The position numbers were made by a program, and so were the translations under genes. Positions 52,709 to 60,972 of a stretch of DNA of 64,000 bases are shown here, in pieces (positions within the stretch are counted from its first letter, which is position 1; every line of letters begins with the position of its first letter). Below the pieces are notes generated by a model. The model saw only the letters and a list, made by a program, of their open reading frames with translations. It searched no databases and was not told where the DNA came from. The stretch comes from JAKVAV01 sp964651785 (GTDB taxonomy: Bacteria > Bacteroidota > Bacteroidia > Flavobacteriales_D > Cryomorphaceae), in NCBI GenBank assembly GCA_964651785.1, contig CAZYWJ010000009.1, forward strand, positions 17,318-81,317, read 5' to 3'.

Positions 52709-53293
52709 ATGCCTTTTTACCATCAACTCGGAAATATTCCTCATAAACGTCACACGGTCTTCAGAAAACCAAATGGCGATCTCTATTACGAACAACTTTT
52801 TGGCACCATCGGCTTTGATGGAATGTCTTCTCTGCTCTACCATATTCATCGGCCTACTCAGGTGAGCAAGCTGGGAGATACGCTCAACATTGCTCCCAAA
52901 ATTGCCGTAGAGAAAAATTTGAAGTCATACCGCTTTCGGGGGTTTCANNNNNNNNNNNNNNNNNNNNNNNNNNNNNNNNNNNNNNNNNNNNNNNNNNNNN
53001 NNNNNNNNNNNNNNNNNNNNNNNNNNNNNNNNNNNNNNNNNNNNNNNGATGAGGTGCTGTACTATGTTGACGGCGACTTTATGAGCCGAAATGACATCGA
53101 TGCGGGGCACATCAGCCTGCACCCGGCGGGTATTCCACACGGCCCACATCCGGGAGCTGCTGAAAGAAGTATCGGGAAAAAAGATACCGAAGAGCTAGCG
53201 GTTATGGTCGATACATTTAAGCCATTAAAACTGACTACGCATGCGATCGGGATAGCGGATGAAACTTACTGGAAATCTTGGATCGACGAATAA
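52709..53293 (+). CDS. hmgA: Homogentisate 1,2-dioxygenase (interrupted by gap)
   Basis: Two parts of one gene: 52709-52947 (start MPFYHQLGNIPHKRHTVFRK) and 53048-53293 (DEVLYYVDGDFMSRN to the stop). The second part holds HPAGIPHGPHPGA, which carries an iron-binding histidine. The enzyme opens the ring of homogentisate in tyrosine breakdown. The family is about 385 residues and only about 160 are visible, so some 225 residues lie in the gap, which is therefore much longer than the 100 N. It is followed 40 bases later by hpd, the preceding enzyme of the pathway. Confidence 0.93.
   Translation: MPFYHQLGNIPHKRHTVFRKPNGDLYYEQLFGTIGFDGMSSLLYHIHRPTQVSKLGDTLNIAPKIAVEKNLKSYRFRGFXXXXXXXXXXXXXXXXXXXXXXXXXXXXXXXXXXDEVLYYVDGDFMSRNDIDAGHISLHPAGIPHGPHPGAAERSIGKKDTEELAVMVDTFKPLKLTTHAIGIADETYWKSWIDE
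52948..53047. other. Assembly gap (100 N) inside hmgA
   Basis: Exactly 100 N. About 670 bases of hmgA are expected between the flanks from the family length, so the N count is nominal. Confidence 0.99.
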
Positions 53294-53333
53294 TTAAACT
53301 TACCATCAACAGAATACCAAAAGAATAAATACC

Positions 53334-54476
53334 ATGGAATCAACTTCAGAATCAACTTTAAAATTAAAGAAGGTAGTTCCCGATGCGGAGGACTTTTTAC
53401 CGTTAAACGGGACCGATTACGTTGAACTTTTCGTAGGAAATGCCAAGCAATCAGCGCATTTCTACAAAACTGCTTTCGGCTTTCAGTCTGAAGCCTACTC
53501 GGGATTGGAAACGGGAAGAAAAGACAGGGTTTCGTATGTCCTTCGCCAAGATAAAATCAGATTGGTTTTGACCACCCCTCTTACTCCCGATAGCCCGATA
53601 AACGAGCACATTCGAAAACACGGAGACGGTGTAAAAGTGGTAGCTCTCTGGGTAGATGATGCAAAAAAGTCGTGGGAAGAAACCACTAAGCGTGGCGCTA
53701 AATCTTTTATGGAACCCGAAACCATTGAAGACGAAAACGGAAAAGTAGTGCAGGCGGGAATTCATACTTATGGTGAAACCGTGCATCTTTTTATTGAAAG
53801 AAAAAATTACAACGGACCATTCCTTCCGGGCTACAAAAAATGGGAGAGCAGCTATAATCCCTCGCCGGTAGGTTTAAAATACATCGACCACATGGTTGGA
53901 AACGTAGGCTGGGGCGAAATGAACAAATGGGTAGATTTCTACGCTCGTGTGATGGGTTTCGCTCAGTTGATATCCTTTGATGACAAAGACATCAGCACGG
54001 AATATACCGCCTTAATGAGTAAGGTGATGAGCAATGGGAACGGCCGAATTAAATTTCCGATTAACGAACCCGCCAAAGGGAAGAAGAAATCTCAAATTGA
54101 AGAGTATATCGACTTCTACGAAGGTGCCGGAGTTCAGCACATCGCCGTGGCTACCGATAACATCATCGAGACGGTGAAAGCCCTGCAAAGCAGAGGTGTC
54201 GAGTTTCTCTACGTTCCCGATACCTATTACGAAACCGTTCTTGATCGCGTCGGAGAAATCGATGAAGATTTGGCTCCACTTAAGGAATTGGGAATTTTGA
54301 TTGACCGGGATGAGGAGGGTTATCTCCTTCAGATTTTCACTAAACCGGTAGTCGACAGACCTACCATGTTCTTTGAGATCATTCAACGAAAAGGAGCAAA
54401 AAGTTTCGGAAAAGGAAATTTCAAAGCGCTATTCGAAGCCATAGAACGTGAGCAAGAACTTCGCGGTACGCTTTAA
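53334..54476 (+). CDS. hpd: 4-hydroxyphenylpyruvate dioxygenase
   Basis: A 380-residue two-domain vicinal-oxygen-chelate enzyme that turns 4-hydroxyphenylpyruvate into homogentisate. The iron ligands are the histidines in IDHMVGNV and VQHIAVAT and the glutamate in MFFEIIQRKG. Full length. It feeds homogentisate to the product of the gene 40 bases upstream, so the two form a tyrosine-catabolic pair. Fumarylacetoacetase is not in the window. The stop overlaps the start of the next small gene by 29 bases. Confidence 0.96.
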   Translation: MESTSESTLKLKKVVPDAEDFLPLNGTDYVELFVGNAKQSAHFYKTAFGFQSEAYSGLETGRKDRVSYVLRQDKIRLVLTTPLTPDSPINEHIRKHGDGVKVVALWVDDAKKSWEETTKRGAKSFMEPETIEDENGKVVQAGIHTYGETVHLFIERKNYNGPFLPGYKKWESSYNPSPVGLKYIDHMVGNVGWGEMNKWVDFYARVMGFAQLISFDDKDISTEYTALMSKVMSNGNGRIKFPINEPAKGKKKSQIEEYIDFYEGAGVQHIAVATDNIIETVKALQSRGVEFLYVPDTYYETVLDRVGEIDEDLAPLKELGILIDRDEEGYLLQIFTKPVVDRPTMFFEIIQRKGAKSFGKGNFKALFEAIEREQELRGTL

Positions 54477-54942
54477 GTTCGTTTTATTCTTAATTCTTAC
54501 GGCGTTTGCCCTTTCGGGAAATGCTCAAGATAAAGCAATAGGCCTCCGCCTCGGATGGGGTGGGGGCCTTTCTTATGTTCAATCCATTACGGAAGATCAG
54601 AATTTCGAGCTGATACTTTCACCTCGCTGGAGCGGAATTATTCTAACCGCACTTTACGAAAGGAAAAATGTGCTTTCTTCTGAAAAGTGGCACTGGTATT
54701 ACGGAGGCGGTCTTCACGGCGGCTATCACCACCGAAATAACTTCGTCGGAGAAGGATTCAACGGAGATCCGCAATACATCAATGTGGGATTCGACCTGAT
54801 AGTCGGCATTAACTACCGCCCCGAATCGTTGCCTCTTTTGATTTCGGCAGATTACAAGCCCTCGGTAGAACTCTTGGCAAAGCGAAATGTCCTCTTAGAA
54901 GAGTTTGCGATTTCCTGCCGCTACTTTATTTTTCAAGATTGA
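54448..54942 (+). CDS. Predicted small outer-membrane protein
   Basis: A 164-residue protein with a signal peptide (FVLFLILTAFALSGNAQ). It has aromatic, glycine-rich alternating strands typical of an eight-stranded barrel (IGLRLGWGGGLSYVQS, WHWYYGGGLHGGYHH) and a final strand ending RYFIFQD. The start is GTG inside the end of hpd (29-base overlap), so expression may depend on hpd translation. It overlaps convergent aspS by 17 bases at the other end. Function unknown. Confidence 0.72.
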   Translation: MSKNFAVRFKFVLFLILTAFALSGNAQDKAIGLRLGWGGGLSYVQSITEDQNFELILSPRWSGIILTALYERKNVLSSEKWHWYYGGGLHGGYHHRNNFVGEGFNGDPQYINVGFDLIVGINYRPESLPLLISADYKPSVELLAKRNVLLEEFAISCRYFIFQD

Positions 54943-56677
54943 GCTTTAGCCCGAGCTCGGTAAGCTGATTCTCATCGACGGGTGCGGGTGCATCAATCAT
55001 CACATCTCTACCCGAATTGTTTTTCGGAAAGGCGATGTAATCTCTGATCGATTCGGAACCACCGAAAAGAGAGCAAAGACGGTCAAATCCGAATGCGATA
55101 CCGCCGTGGGGTGGCGCACCATATTCGAAGGCATTCATCAGGAAGCCAAATTGAGCTTGGGCTTCTTCGTCGGTAAAACCAAGCAAGTCAAAGATCTCTG
55201 CCTGGAGTTTTTTATCGTGAATTCTGATAGAACCACCACCGATTTCCACGCCGTTTATCACCAAATCATATGCGTTTGCTCTTACTTCGCCCGTAGCTGA
55301 TTTTAGTTTCCCGAGATCTTCGGGTTTCGGAGAGGTAAAAGGGTGGTGCATGGCAAAGTAGCGCTGCTCGTCCTCATCCCACTCCATTAAAGGAAAATCA
55401 ACGACCCAAAGCGGAGCAAAGACTTTATTGTCACGCAAGCTGAGTTCGTCAGCCATGTGAAGTCGCAATTCGCCAATTTGCTTTTGAGTGCTCGTCAAGT
55501 TGCCGCTCAGCACGAGCAAAAGATCGCCCGGCTTCGCGTCGCATGCCTTGCACCATTCTTCCAAGTCTTCATTGCTGTAAAACTTGTCAACGGAAGATTT
55601 CAGAATTCCCTCTTCCTGATATTTGACATAAACGAGTCCTTTCGCTCCTATTTGCGGACGCTTCACCCAATCGGTGAGCTTATCCAACTGTTTGCGCGTC
55701 ATTTCGCTACCGCCCTCCACATTGATGGCCAGAATAGCTTCAGCACTGTCAAAGACGTTGAACCCCTTGCCTTGAGCGTACTTGGAGATATTATTGATTT
55801 CCATCCCGAAGCGAATATCCGGCTTGTCCGAACCGTATTTCTCCATAGCCACGGCATAGTCCATTCGTGGGAAGTCTTCTAATTGGACATCCAAAACTTC
55901 TTGGAATAAATTCTTCGTGAGGCCTTCGAATGTATTGAGGATGTCTTCTTGCTCCACGAAAGCCATTTCGCAGTCTATCTGCGTAAATTCAGGCTGTCGG
56001 TCGGCTCTCAGGTCTTCATCGCGAAAGCAACGCACGATCTGAAAGTATCGATCATAGCCACTTACCATCAGCAATTGCTTAAACGTCTGAGGCGATTGAG
56101 GCAGCGCGTAAAACTCGCCCGGGTTCATACGGCTGGGCACCACAAAGTCGCGTGCTCCTTCGGGAGTAGACTTTATGAGGTAAGGGGTCTCGATTTCCAA
56201 GAATCCCTGACTATCCAAGTATGATCTGGTAGCGATAGCCAGTTTATGTCGAAGCTTCAAGCTCTGCTGAACCGGGTTCCGACGCAAGTCCAAATAGCGG
56301 TACTTCATTCGCAGTTCTTCCCCGCCATCGGTTTCGTCTTCTATGGTAAAAGGTGGAGTCTTGCTCGAATTTAGAACGGTGAGTGTAGTGGCTTCAATTT
56401 CCACATCGCCGGTGGGCATGTTGGGATTCTTGTTGCTCCGCTCCCGTACGTTCCCTTCTACTTTCACCACAAACTCGCGTCCCAGTTTTCTCGCTGTTTC
56501 GCATAGCGCTGCATCGGCTTCCATGTTGAAAACCACCTGCGTGATGCCGTAACGGTCTCGCATATCTACGAAGGTCATGCCGCCTAAGTCACGTGATCGT
56601 TGAACCCATCCCGAAAGCGTAACTTTTTCGCCTACGTGGTTCATTCTTAATTCTCCGCAAGTGTGTGATCGATGCAT
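54926..56677 (-). CDS. aspS: Aspartyl-tRNA synthetase
   Basis: A 583-residue bacterial-type class II synthetase. N-terminal OB fold (VTLSGWVQRSRDLGGMTFVDMRD), motif 2 FRDEDLRADRQPEFTQID, the bacterial GAD insertion (about 300-430) and motif 3 GGIAFGFDRL are present. The AspRS-specific HHPFTSP segment is seen too. Both aspartyl and possibly asparaginyl charging are known for this type; discrimination is not possible here. Divergent from tadA. Confidence 0.97.
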   Translation of the reverse strand: MHRSHTCGELRMNHVGEKVTLSGWVQRSRDLGGMTFVDMRDRYGITQVVFNMEADAALCETARKLGREFVVKVEGNVRERSNKNPNMPTGDVEIEATTLTVLNSSKTPPFTIEDETDGGEELRMKYRYLDLRRNPVQQSLKLRHKLAIATRSYLDSQGFLEIETPYLIKSTPEGARDFVVPSRMNPGEFYALPQSPQTFKQLLMVSGYDRYFQIVRCFRDEDLRADRQPEFTQIDCEMAFVEQEDILNTFEGLTKNLFQEVLDVQLEDFPRMDYAVAMEKYGSDKPDIRFGMEINNISKYAQGKGFNVFDSAEAILAINVEGGSEMTRKQLDKLTDWVKRPQIGAKGLVYVKYQEEGILKSSVDKFYSNEDLEEWCKACDAKPGDLLLVLSGNLTSTQKQIGELRLHMADELSLRDNKVFAPLWVVDFPLMEWDEDEQRYFAMHHPFTSPKPEDLGKLKSATGEVRANAYDLVINGVEIGGGSIRIHDKKLQAEIFDLLGFTDEEAQAQFGFLMNAFEYGAPPHGGIAFGFDRLCSLFGGSESIRDYIAFPKNNSGRDVMIDAPAPVDENQLTELGLKLNLEK

Positions 56678-56751
56678 AGCTAAAAAATTTCGCTGGCAAA
56701 GGTATTACTTTGCTCGGATCAATCCACTCCCTATGAGCTCCATACTTGGTT

Positions 56752-56759
56752 TATATTTG
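56752..56759 (+). promoter_or_regulatory. -7 box TATATTTG upstream of tadA
   Basis: A perfect TAnnTTTG ending 4 bases before ATG 56764; the transcript would be leaderless or the true start lies a few bases on. It argues against the in-frame upstream start at 56746. Confidence 0.4.
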
Positions 56760-56763
56760 CCCA

Positions 56764-57035
56764 ATGGAATTGGAACCACACGGAGATGAGTTTTACATGA
56801 AGCAAGCTTTGCGTGAGGCAATGGCTGCTTACGATGAAAACGAGGTGCCCGTAGGTGCAATAGTCGTTTGTAATGATCGAATAATAGCACGTGCGCACAA
56901 CCTGACGGAGCGGCTCAATGATGTGACCGCTCACGCGGAGATGCAGGCCGTTACGGCTGCCGCAGATTTTCTCGGCGGTAAGTATTTAAATCAATGCACA
57001 CTCTACGTTTCGCTGGAACCCTGTCCGATGTGTGC
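56764..57035 (+). CDS. tadA: tRNA adenosine deaminase TadA (3' part lost in gap)
   Basis: The first 90 residues of a CMP/dCMP-deaminase-fold protein. The zinc motifs AHAEMQAV (His ligand and catalytic glutamate) and EPCPMC (both cysteines) are visible, so the active site is complete. TadA converts A34 to inosine in tRNA-Arg(ACG). About 55-70 residues of the C-terminal helix region are hidden. The gene reads toward the bacilliredoxin gene, whose -7 box is just after the gap. Confidence 0.9.
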
Positions 57036-57135
57036 NNNNNNNNNNNNNNNNNNNNNNNNNNNNNNNNNNNNNNNNNNNNNNNNNNNNNNNNNNNNNNNNN
57101 NNNNNNNNNNNNNNNNNNNNNNNNNNNNNNNNNNN
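57036..57135. other. Assembly gap (100 N) within tadA
   Basis: Exactly 100 N, cutting the end of tadA and the intergenic region before the bacilliredoxin gene. Confidence 0.99.
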
Positions 57136-57139
57136 TTCT

Positions 57140-57147
57140 TACCTTTG
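57140..57147 (+). promoter_or_regulatory. -7 box TACCTTTG for bacilliredoxin gene
   Basis: A perfect TAnnTTTG, 20 bases before ATG 57168, immediately after the gap. A -33 element would be in the gap. Confidence 0.6.
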
Positions 57148-57167
57148 TAGAAATAAAAAATCAAGAT

Positions 57168-57581
57168 ATGTATCCACCTGAATTAGTTGCACCAATGAAG
57201 GAAGACCTCACTAAAGCAGGTTTTTCAGAACTACATACGGCAGAAGAAGTTGATCAAGCATTGTCTGATGATAAAGGAACCACTTTGGTGGTGGTAAATT
57301 CAGTTTGCGGTTGTGCGGCAGGTGCTGCGCGTCCCGGCGTAAAACTTTCCCTTGAAGGAGAGAAGAAGCCCGCAAAATTGACGACGGTTTTTGCCGGTGT
57401 CGACCAAGAGGCCACCGAGAGAGCGCGTCAGTACTTTTTGCCTTATCCACCTTCTTCGCCTGCTATCGGACTTTTTAAAGATGGCAAGTTGGTTCACTTC
57501 GTCGAAAGACACCACATCGAAGGCAGGCCGGCAGAGATGATTGCCGAAAACCTGAAGATGGCCTACGAGGAATACTGTTAA
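57168..57581 (+). CDS. Bacilliredoxin (BrxA/BrxB family)
   Basis: A 137-residue thioredoxin-fold protein of the YphP/YqiW (bacilliredoxin) family. The CGC motif is at residues 47-49 (NSVCGCAAGAARP), and the PPSSPAIGLFKDGKLVHF segment is typical. In Firmicutes these proteins remove bacillithiol from proteins; Bacteroidota relatives are common and may do the same if bacillithiol is made. ATG 57168 is the family-like start (MYPPELV). A terminator follows its stop. Confidence 0.92.
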   Translation: MYPPELVAPMKEDLTKAGFSELHTAEEVDQALSDDKGTTLVVVNSVCGCAAGAARPGVKLSLEGEKKPAKLTTVFAGVDQEATERARQYFLPYPPSSPAIGLFKDGKLVHFVERHHIEGRPAEMIAENLKMAYEEYC

Positions 57582-57599
57582 TTCCCAAATTTTAACGAA

Positions 57600-57630
57600 G
57601 CGGAAGGATCACTAAGACCTTCCGCTTTTA
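57600..57630 (+). terminator. Terminator after bacilliredoxin gene
   Basis: GCGGAAGG (57600-57607) pairs with CCTTCCGC (57618-57625) over a 10-base loop and is followed by a T-run. The T-run also forms the -7 box of the next gene. Confidence 0.9.
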
Positions 57631-57636
57631 TTTTTG
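57629..57636 (+). promoter_or_regulatory. -7 box TATTTTTG overlapping terminator T-tract
   Basis: A perfect TAnnTTTG within the terminator's T-run, 15 bases before ATG 57652 of the redoxin gene. Confidence 0.5.
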
Positions 57637-57651
57637 TCTAAAATCACAACA

Positions 57652-58305
57652 ATGAAAAAGAACTTTATTATCGGGTTGGGTGCAATTGCCGTAGCCATTT
57701 TTGCGGTTTCTACTGCCTTTACCCTCAAGGGAGAGAGAGAAGATATTTTGGCCATCGGAGCTAAAGCGCCCAAGACGGATCTATCCATGACGGATGTTTC
57801 AGGAAAGAAAATAGCCTTGAAAGAAGTAGCCGGAAAGAACGGGCTTTTGGTTATTTTCAGTTGCAATACCTGCCCTTTCGTAGTCGGAAACGGAACGAAG
57901 AGTGAAGGTTGGGAAGGGAGATACCCTGAGCTATACGATGCGGCAAAATCTGCAGATATCGGAATGATATTGGTGAACAGCAACGAAGCCAAGCGTGACG
58001 CCGGCGACAGCATGGCAGATATGCAAAAGCGATACAAAGAGGAAGGTCTAAAAGGACATTATGTTTTGGATGAAAATCACGTATTGGCCGATGCGTTCGG
58101 TGCACTCACTACTCCTCACGTTTTCTTGTTTGATGAAAATATGAAGCTCATTTACAAAGGAGCAATCGATGATTCGGTAGAAAGCTCGGATAGCGTGAGC
58201 GAGCCGTATTTGCTCAACGCCATCAAAGCGCATGTATCAGGAGGAAAGATCGACCCGAATAGCACGAAGCAATTGGGCTGCAGCATTAAGCGAGTAAAAG
58301 TTTAA
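57652..58305 (+). CDS. Exported redoxin / AhpC-TSA-like protein
   Basis: A 217-residue protein with a signal peptide or anchor (about residues 5-24) and a thioredoxin-like fold with CNTC at residues 71-74 (FSCNTCPFV). The later DENHVLADAFGALTTPHVFLFD segment with cis-proline is typical of redoxins. A final CSIKRVKV cysteine lies near the C terminus. It probably handles disulfides or peroxides in the periplasm; the exact substrate is unknown. ATG 57652 starts the signal sequence. A strong terminator follows. Confidence 0.85.
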   Translation: MKKNFIIGLGAIAVAIFAVSTAFTLKGEREDILAIGAKAPKTDLSMTDVSGKKIALKEVAGKNGLLVIFSCNTCPFVVGNGTKSEGWEGRYPELYDAAKSADIGMILVNSNEAKRDAGDSMADMQKRYKEEGLKGHYVLDENHVLADAFGALTTPHVFLFDENMKLIYKGAIDDSVESSDSVSEPYLLNAIKAHVSGGKIDPNSTKQLGCSIKRVKV

Positions 58306-58329
58306 GGCTTCCGCCAAATGGAATATCAA

Positions 58330-58363
58330 AAAGGCATTCGACCAAGTCGGATGCCTTTTTTTT
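58330..58363 (+). terminator. Intrinsic terminator after redoxin gene
   Basis: A 13-bp stem AAAGGCATTCGAC with its complement (one T-G pair), CAA loop and a run of eight T, 25 bases after the stop. Confidence 0.93.
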
Positions 58364-58394
58364 GTTCTTTTGAAGTCCGAAAATCACCATCAAT

Positions 58395-59675
58395 ATGAAA
58401 GTTTTAATTCTTGGGTCTGGCGGACGTGAACACGCGCTTGCGAAGCAGATTTCTGAAAGCCCGCTATGTGAAAAGCTCTACGTGGCTCCCGGAAACGGAG
58501 GTACCGATCGGGTAGCCGAAAATTTGGAAATTGACATTACGGACTTCTACTCCATCGCCGAGAAAGTAGCCGACTTGAAAATTGATATGATGGTAGTCGG
58601 TCCTGAAGCGCCCTTGGTAGAAGGTATTCGAGAGTATTTTGAAGGAGCTGATGAGTTTAGAAATCTTAAAATAATCGGACCCGGAAAAGTAGGTGCGACC
58701 CTTGAGGGCAGTAAAGATTTTGCCAAAGAATTCATGAAAAGACATTCGATCCCGACCGCTCCTTATGCCACTTTTGAAAGAGGTCAGGATTCTGAAGCTA
58801 TTGATTTCATTGAGCAATTGACTCCGCCATACGTTTTGAAAGCAGATGGTTTGGCGGCCGGAAAAGGCGTTTTGATATTGCATGATAAAGAGGAAGCACG
58901 GCATGAGATTAAGCTCATGCTCAACGAAGGAAAATTTGGCTCGGCTGCTGAAAAGGTGGTGATTGAAACCTATCTCAACGGAATTGAGATGTCCGCATTT
59001 GCACTTACCGATGGAAAGAATTACCTGATGCTTCCTTCAGCCAAGGATTATAAACGAATAGGCGAAGGCGATCAAGGACTGAATACCGGTGGAATGGGCG
59101 CCGTGAGTCCCGTGCCTTTTGCAAATGATGATTTGATCAAGAAAATTGAGGAAAGAGTAGTCGCTCCTACCGTTCTCGGATTGGAGCGGGAAGGAATCCC
59201 CTACGTTGGATTTTTGTTTTTCGGGTTGATGATCGTAGATGGAGATCCATTCGTGATCGAATACAACGTAAGGATGGGCGATCCGGAAACGGAAGTGGTT
59301 TTACCGCGAATCAAGAGTGATCTGCTTCAGCATCTTTTGGCTGCAGCCAATAAGGAATTGGATAGAGAAAAATTGGAAACGGATTCGCGCTTTGCCACAA
59401 CGGTTATGCTGGTATCAGGCGGCTACCCCGAGGCTTACGAAAAAGGAAAGACGATTACCGTTGAGGGCAATTCCGAGGGAAATCAACTCTTGTTTCACGC
59501 AGGAACCAAGCGCGATGGTGATAAACTGAAAACTTCAGGGGGGCGGGTATTGGCCTGCACGGCATACGGAAGCACGTTGGCAGAAGCGCTGTCCCGATCA
59601 TACGCCTTGGCAGATCAAATAAATTTTGAGGGAAAATATCTCCGAAGAGATATCGGTCAGGATCTGCTTACTTGA
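58395..59675 (+). CDS. purD: Phosphoribosylamine-glycine ligase
   Basis: A 426-residue ATP-grasp enzyme of purine synthesis (GAR synthetase). N-terminal LILGSGGREHALAKQ, the ATP-grasp loop YVLKADGLAAGKGVLI, GGMGAVSP, and the metal-binding EYNVRMGDPETEVVLPR are all present. Full length. It is separated from its upstream neighbour by a terminator and overlaps the convergent small membrane-protein gene by 8 bases. Confidence 0.97.
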   Translation: MKVLILGSGGREHALAKQISESPLCEKLYVAPGNGGTDRVAENLEIDITDFYSIAEKVADLKIDMMVVGPEAPLVEGIREYFEGADEFRNLKIIGPGKVGATLEGSKDFAKEFMKRHSIPTAPYATFERGQDSEAIDFIEQLTPPYVLKADGLAAGKGVLILHDKEEARHEIKLMLNEGKFGSAAEKVVIETYLNGIEMSAFALTDGKNYLMLPSAKDYKRIGEGDQGLNTGGMGAVSPVPFANDDLIKKIEERVVAPTVLGLEREGIPYVGFLFFGLMIVDGDPFVIEYNVRMGDPETEVVLPRIKSDLLQHLLAAANKELDREKLETDSRFATTVMLVSGGYPEAYEKGKTITVEGNSEGNQLLFHAGTKRDGDKLKTSGGRVLACTAYGSTLAEALSRSYALADQINFEGKYLRRDIGQDLLT

Positions 59676-59868
59676 TCTGCTGCGGATCTTTGTCAGCTTG
59701 CTTATTATACTTATGCTGAAGGAAAAACCAATAGAACATACCCACAAAGCCAAGCAGCAAGAAGATATAGTTTGGATTGATAAGATCCGGCAATTCTCCG
59801 ATCGGAACCAGAATATTGTCAAATGTCCACTTAATTAATGCTGCAATGGGTCCTACGATGTAATCCAT
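59668..59868 (-). CDS. Small membrane protein (DUF6341-like)
   Basis: A 66-residue protein. MDYIVGPIAALIKWTFDNIL is followed by a transmembrane helix (YIFLLLGFVGMFYWFFLQ, about 35-52) and a short charged tail. It resembles the small DUF6341 proteins that sit near purD and DUF6427 genes in flavobacteria; this match is from memory. ATG 59868 gives the family-like start; the frame extends upstream to 59910. It ends inside the last codons of purD. Confidence 0.65.
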   Translation of the reverse strand: MDYIVGPIAALIKWTFDNILVPIGELPDLINPNYIFLLLGFVGMFYWFFLQHKYNKQADKDPQQIK

Positions 59869-59935
59869 GATGTCGATTTTCGATGGCAAAAATAAAGATA
59901 AATTGAACATCCTAAAAGCACTATTTTAGCCGGCA

Positions 59936-60928
59936 ATGGTTCATTCGACTTTCGGCTCCAATCGACCCATCGTGCTATCCTTTTTGATAGCGCCCGCCGT
60001 AGCCATTGTAGTGGCTTCGCTCTATTCAAATACGGTGGGAGAATATGGCTTGGGTGGACCGGCAACCGACCTTCTGATTGCTTACTTCGGAGACCTGAAC
60101 GTCTGGCGAAGGTCCTTGGGAATGTTGCTTATTCTGAGCATTGCAGTTCTCTTGAATTTTATGTCCAACAAGCACGATTTCTCAACCTCTGAGAATTATT
60201 TCCCGGCTTTGGTTTTTCTCGGTTTTGTGTCGCTCGATTTTGAAAATATCGATCTGCATCCCGTTCTTCTTTCGGGATTGTTTCTGCTTTTGGCTCTGCG
60301 CAGATTACTTTCAGTTTACCGCGTAGAGTCTGCCTTGAGCATCGGTTTTGATTCAGCCTTGTTTTTGTCCATTGCCATTTTCTTTTTTCCGCCTTCCGTC
60401 ATTTTACTTCCACTTCCGTGGATGGTTTTTCTGCAAGTTCGTCCATTCAATTTACGTGAATGGTTAGTACCGTTTACCGCCATCGGATTGTCAGCTCTCT
60501 ATATTTTCAGTTTCTATTTTATTACCGAATACAATTTTTCCGCGGGAGAATACATCGTTTTCAGCGGAGGCTTTTTCTCTTTCGAGGAAATGAAAAACCA
60601 ACCTTTCTTTTTTCTTCTCATAGCTTTTCACTTCATTTTATCCATTATCGGGCTGGTGTTTTTTTTCTCCGATATTGCAAAGTCTACCTTACGGAAAAAA
60701 AGCACCAAGTATATTTTTCTGTGGACCTTTTTCTTGCTGGTGCTTGAATACTTCTACGTTTCACTTGTAGACGTTCGTCAAGAAGGCTCTTGGCTTATTT
60801 TTTCTATACCCGTAGCTATTTTCATGGGAGTCTTATTTTCCCGAAGGGGAAAACGACCCGTTATTCGGCTCATCCTGTTTTATGCATGGCTGATAGCCGT
60901 TGTAGCATTCATGGTTTTCGGCAATTAA
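59936..60928 (+). CDS. Polytopic membrane protein (DUF6427-like)
   Basis: A 330-residue protein with nine or ten transmembrane segments and no signal peptide. It resembles the DUF6427 family of flavobacterial membrane proteins, usually found beside purD and a DUF6341 gene as here. No catalytic or transport motif is seen. It lies between purD and purQ in the same direction, with 44 bases to purQ. Function unknown. Confidence 0.72.
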   Translation: MVHSTFGSNRPIVLSFLIAPAVAIVVASLYSNTVGEYGLGGPATDLLIAYFGDLNVWRRSLGMLLILSIAVLLNFMSNKHDFSTSENYFPALVFLGFVSLDFENIDLHPVLLSGLFLLLALRRLLSVYRVESALSIGFDSALFLSIAIFFFPPSVILLPLPWMVFLQVRPFNLREWLVPFTAIGLSALYIFSFYFITEYNFSAGEYIVFSGGFFSFEEMKNQPFFFLLIAFHFILSIIGLVFFFSDIAKSTLRKKSTKYIFLWTFFLLVLEYFYVSLVDVRQEGSWLIFSIPVAIFMGVLFSRRGKRPVIRLILFYAWLIAVVAFMVFGN

Positions 60929-60943
60929 TCCTTGAGAATCTCT

Positions 60944-60951
60944 TAACTTTG
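60944..60951 (+). promoter_or_regulatory. -7 box TAACTTTG upstream of purQ
   Basis: A perfect TAnnTTTG, 21 bases before the purQ ATG. No TTG at 17-18 bases upstream. Confidence 0.5.
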
Positions 60952-60972
60952 ACCCTCACTTAAATCGCAATA

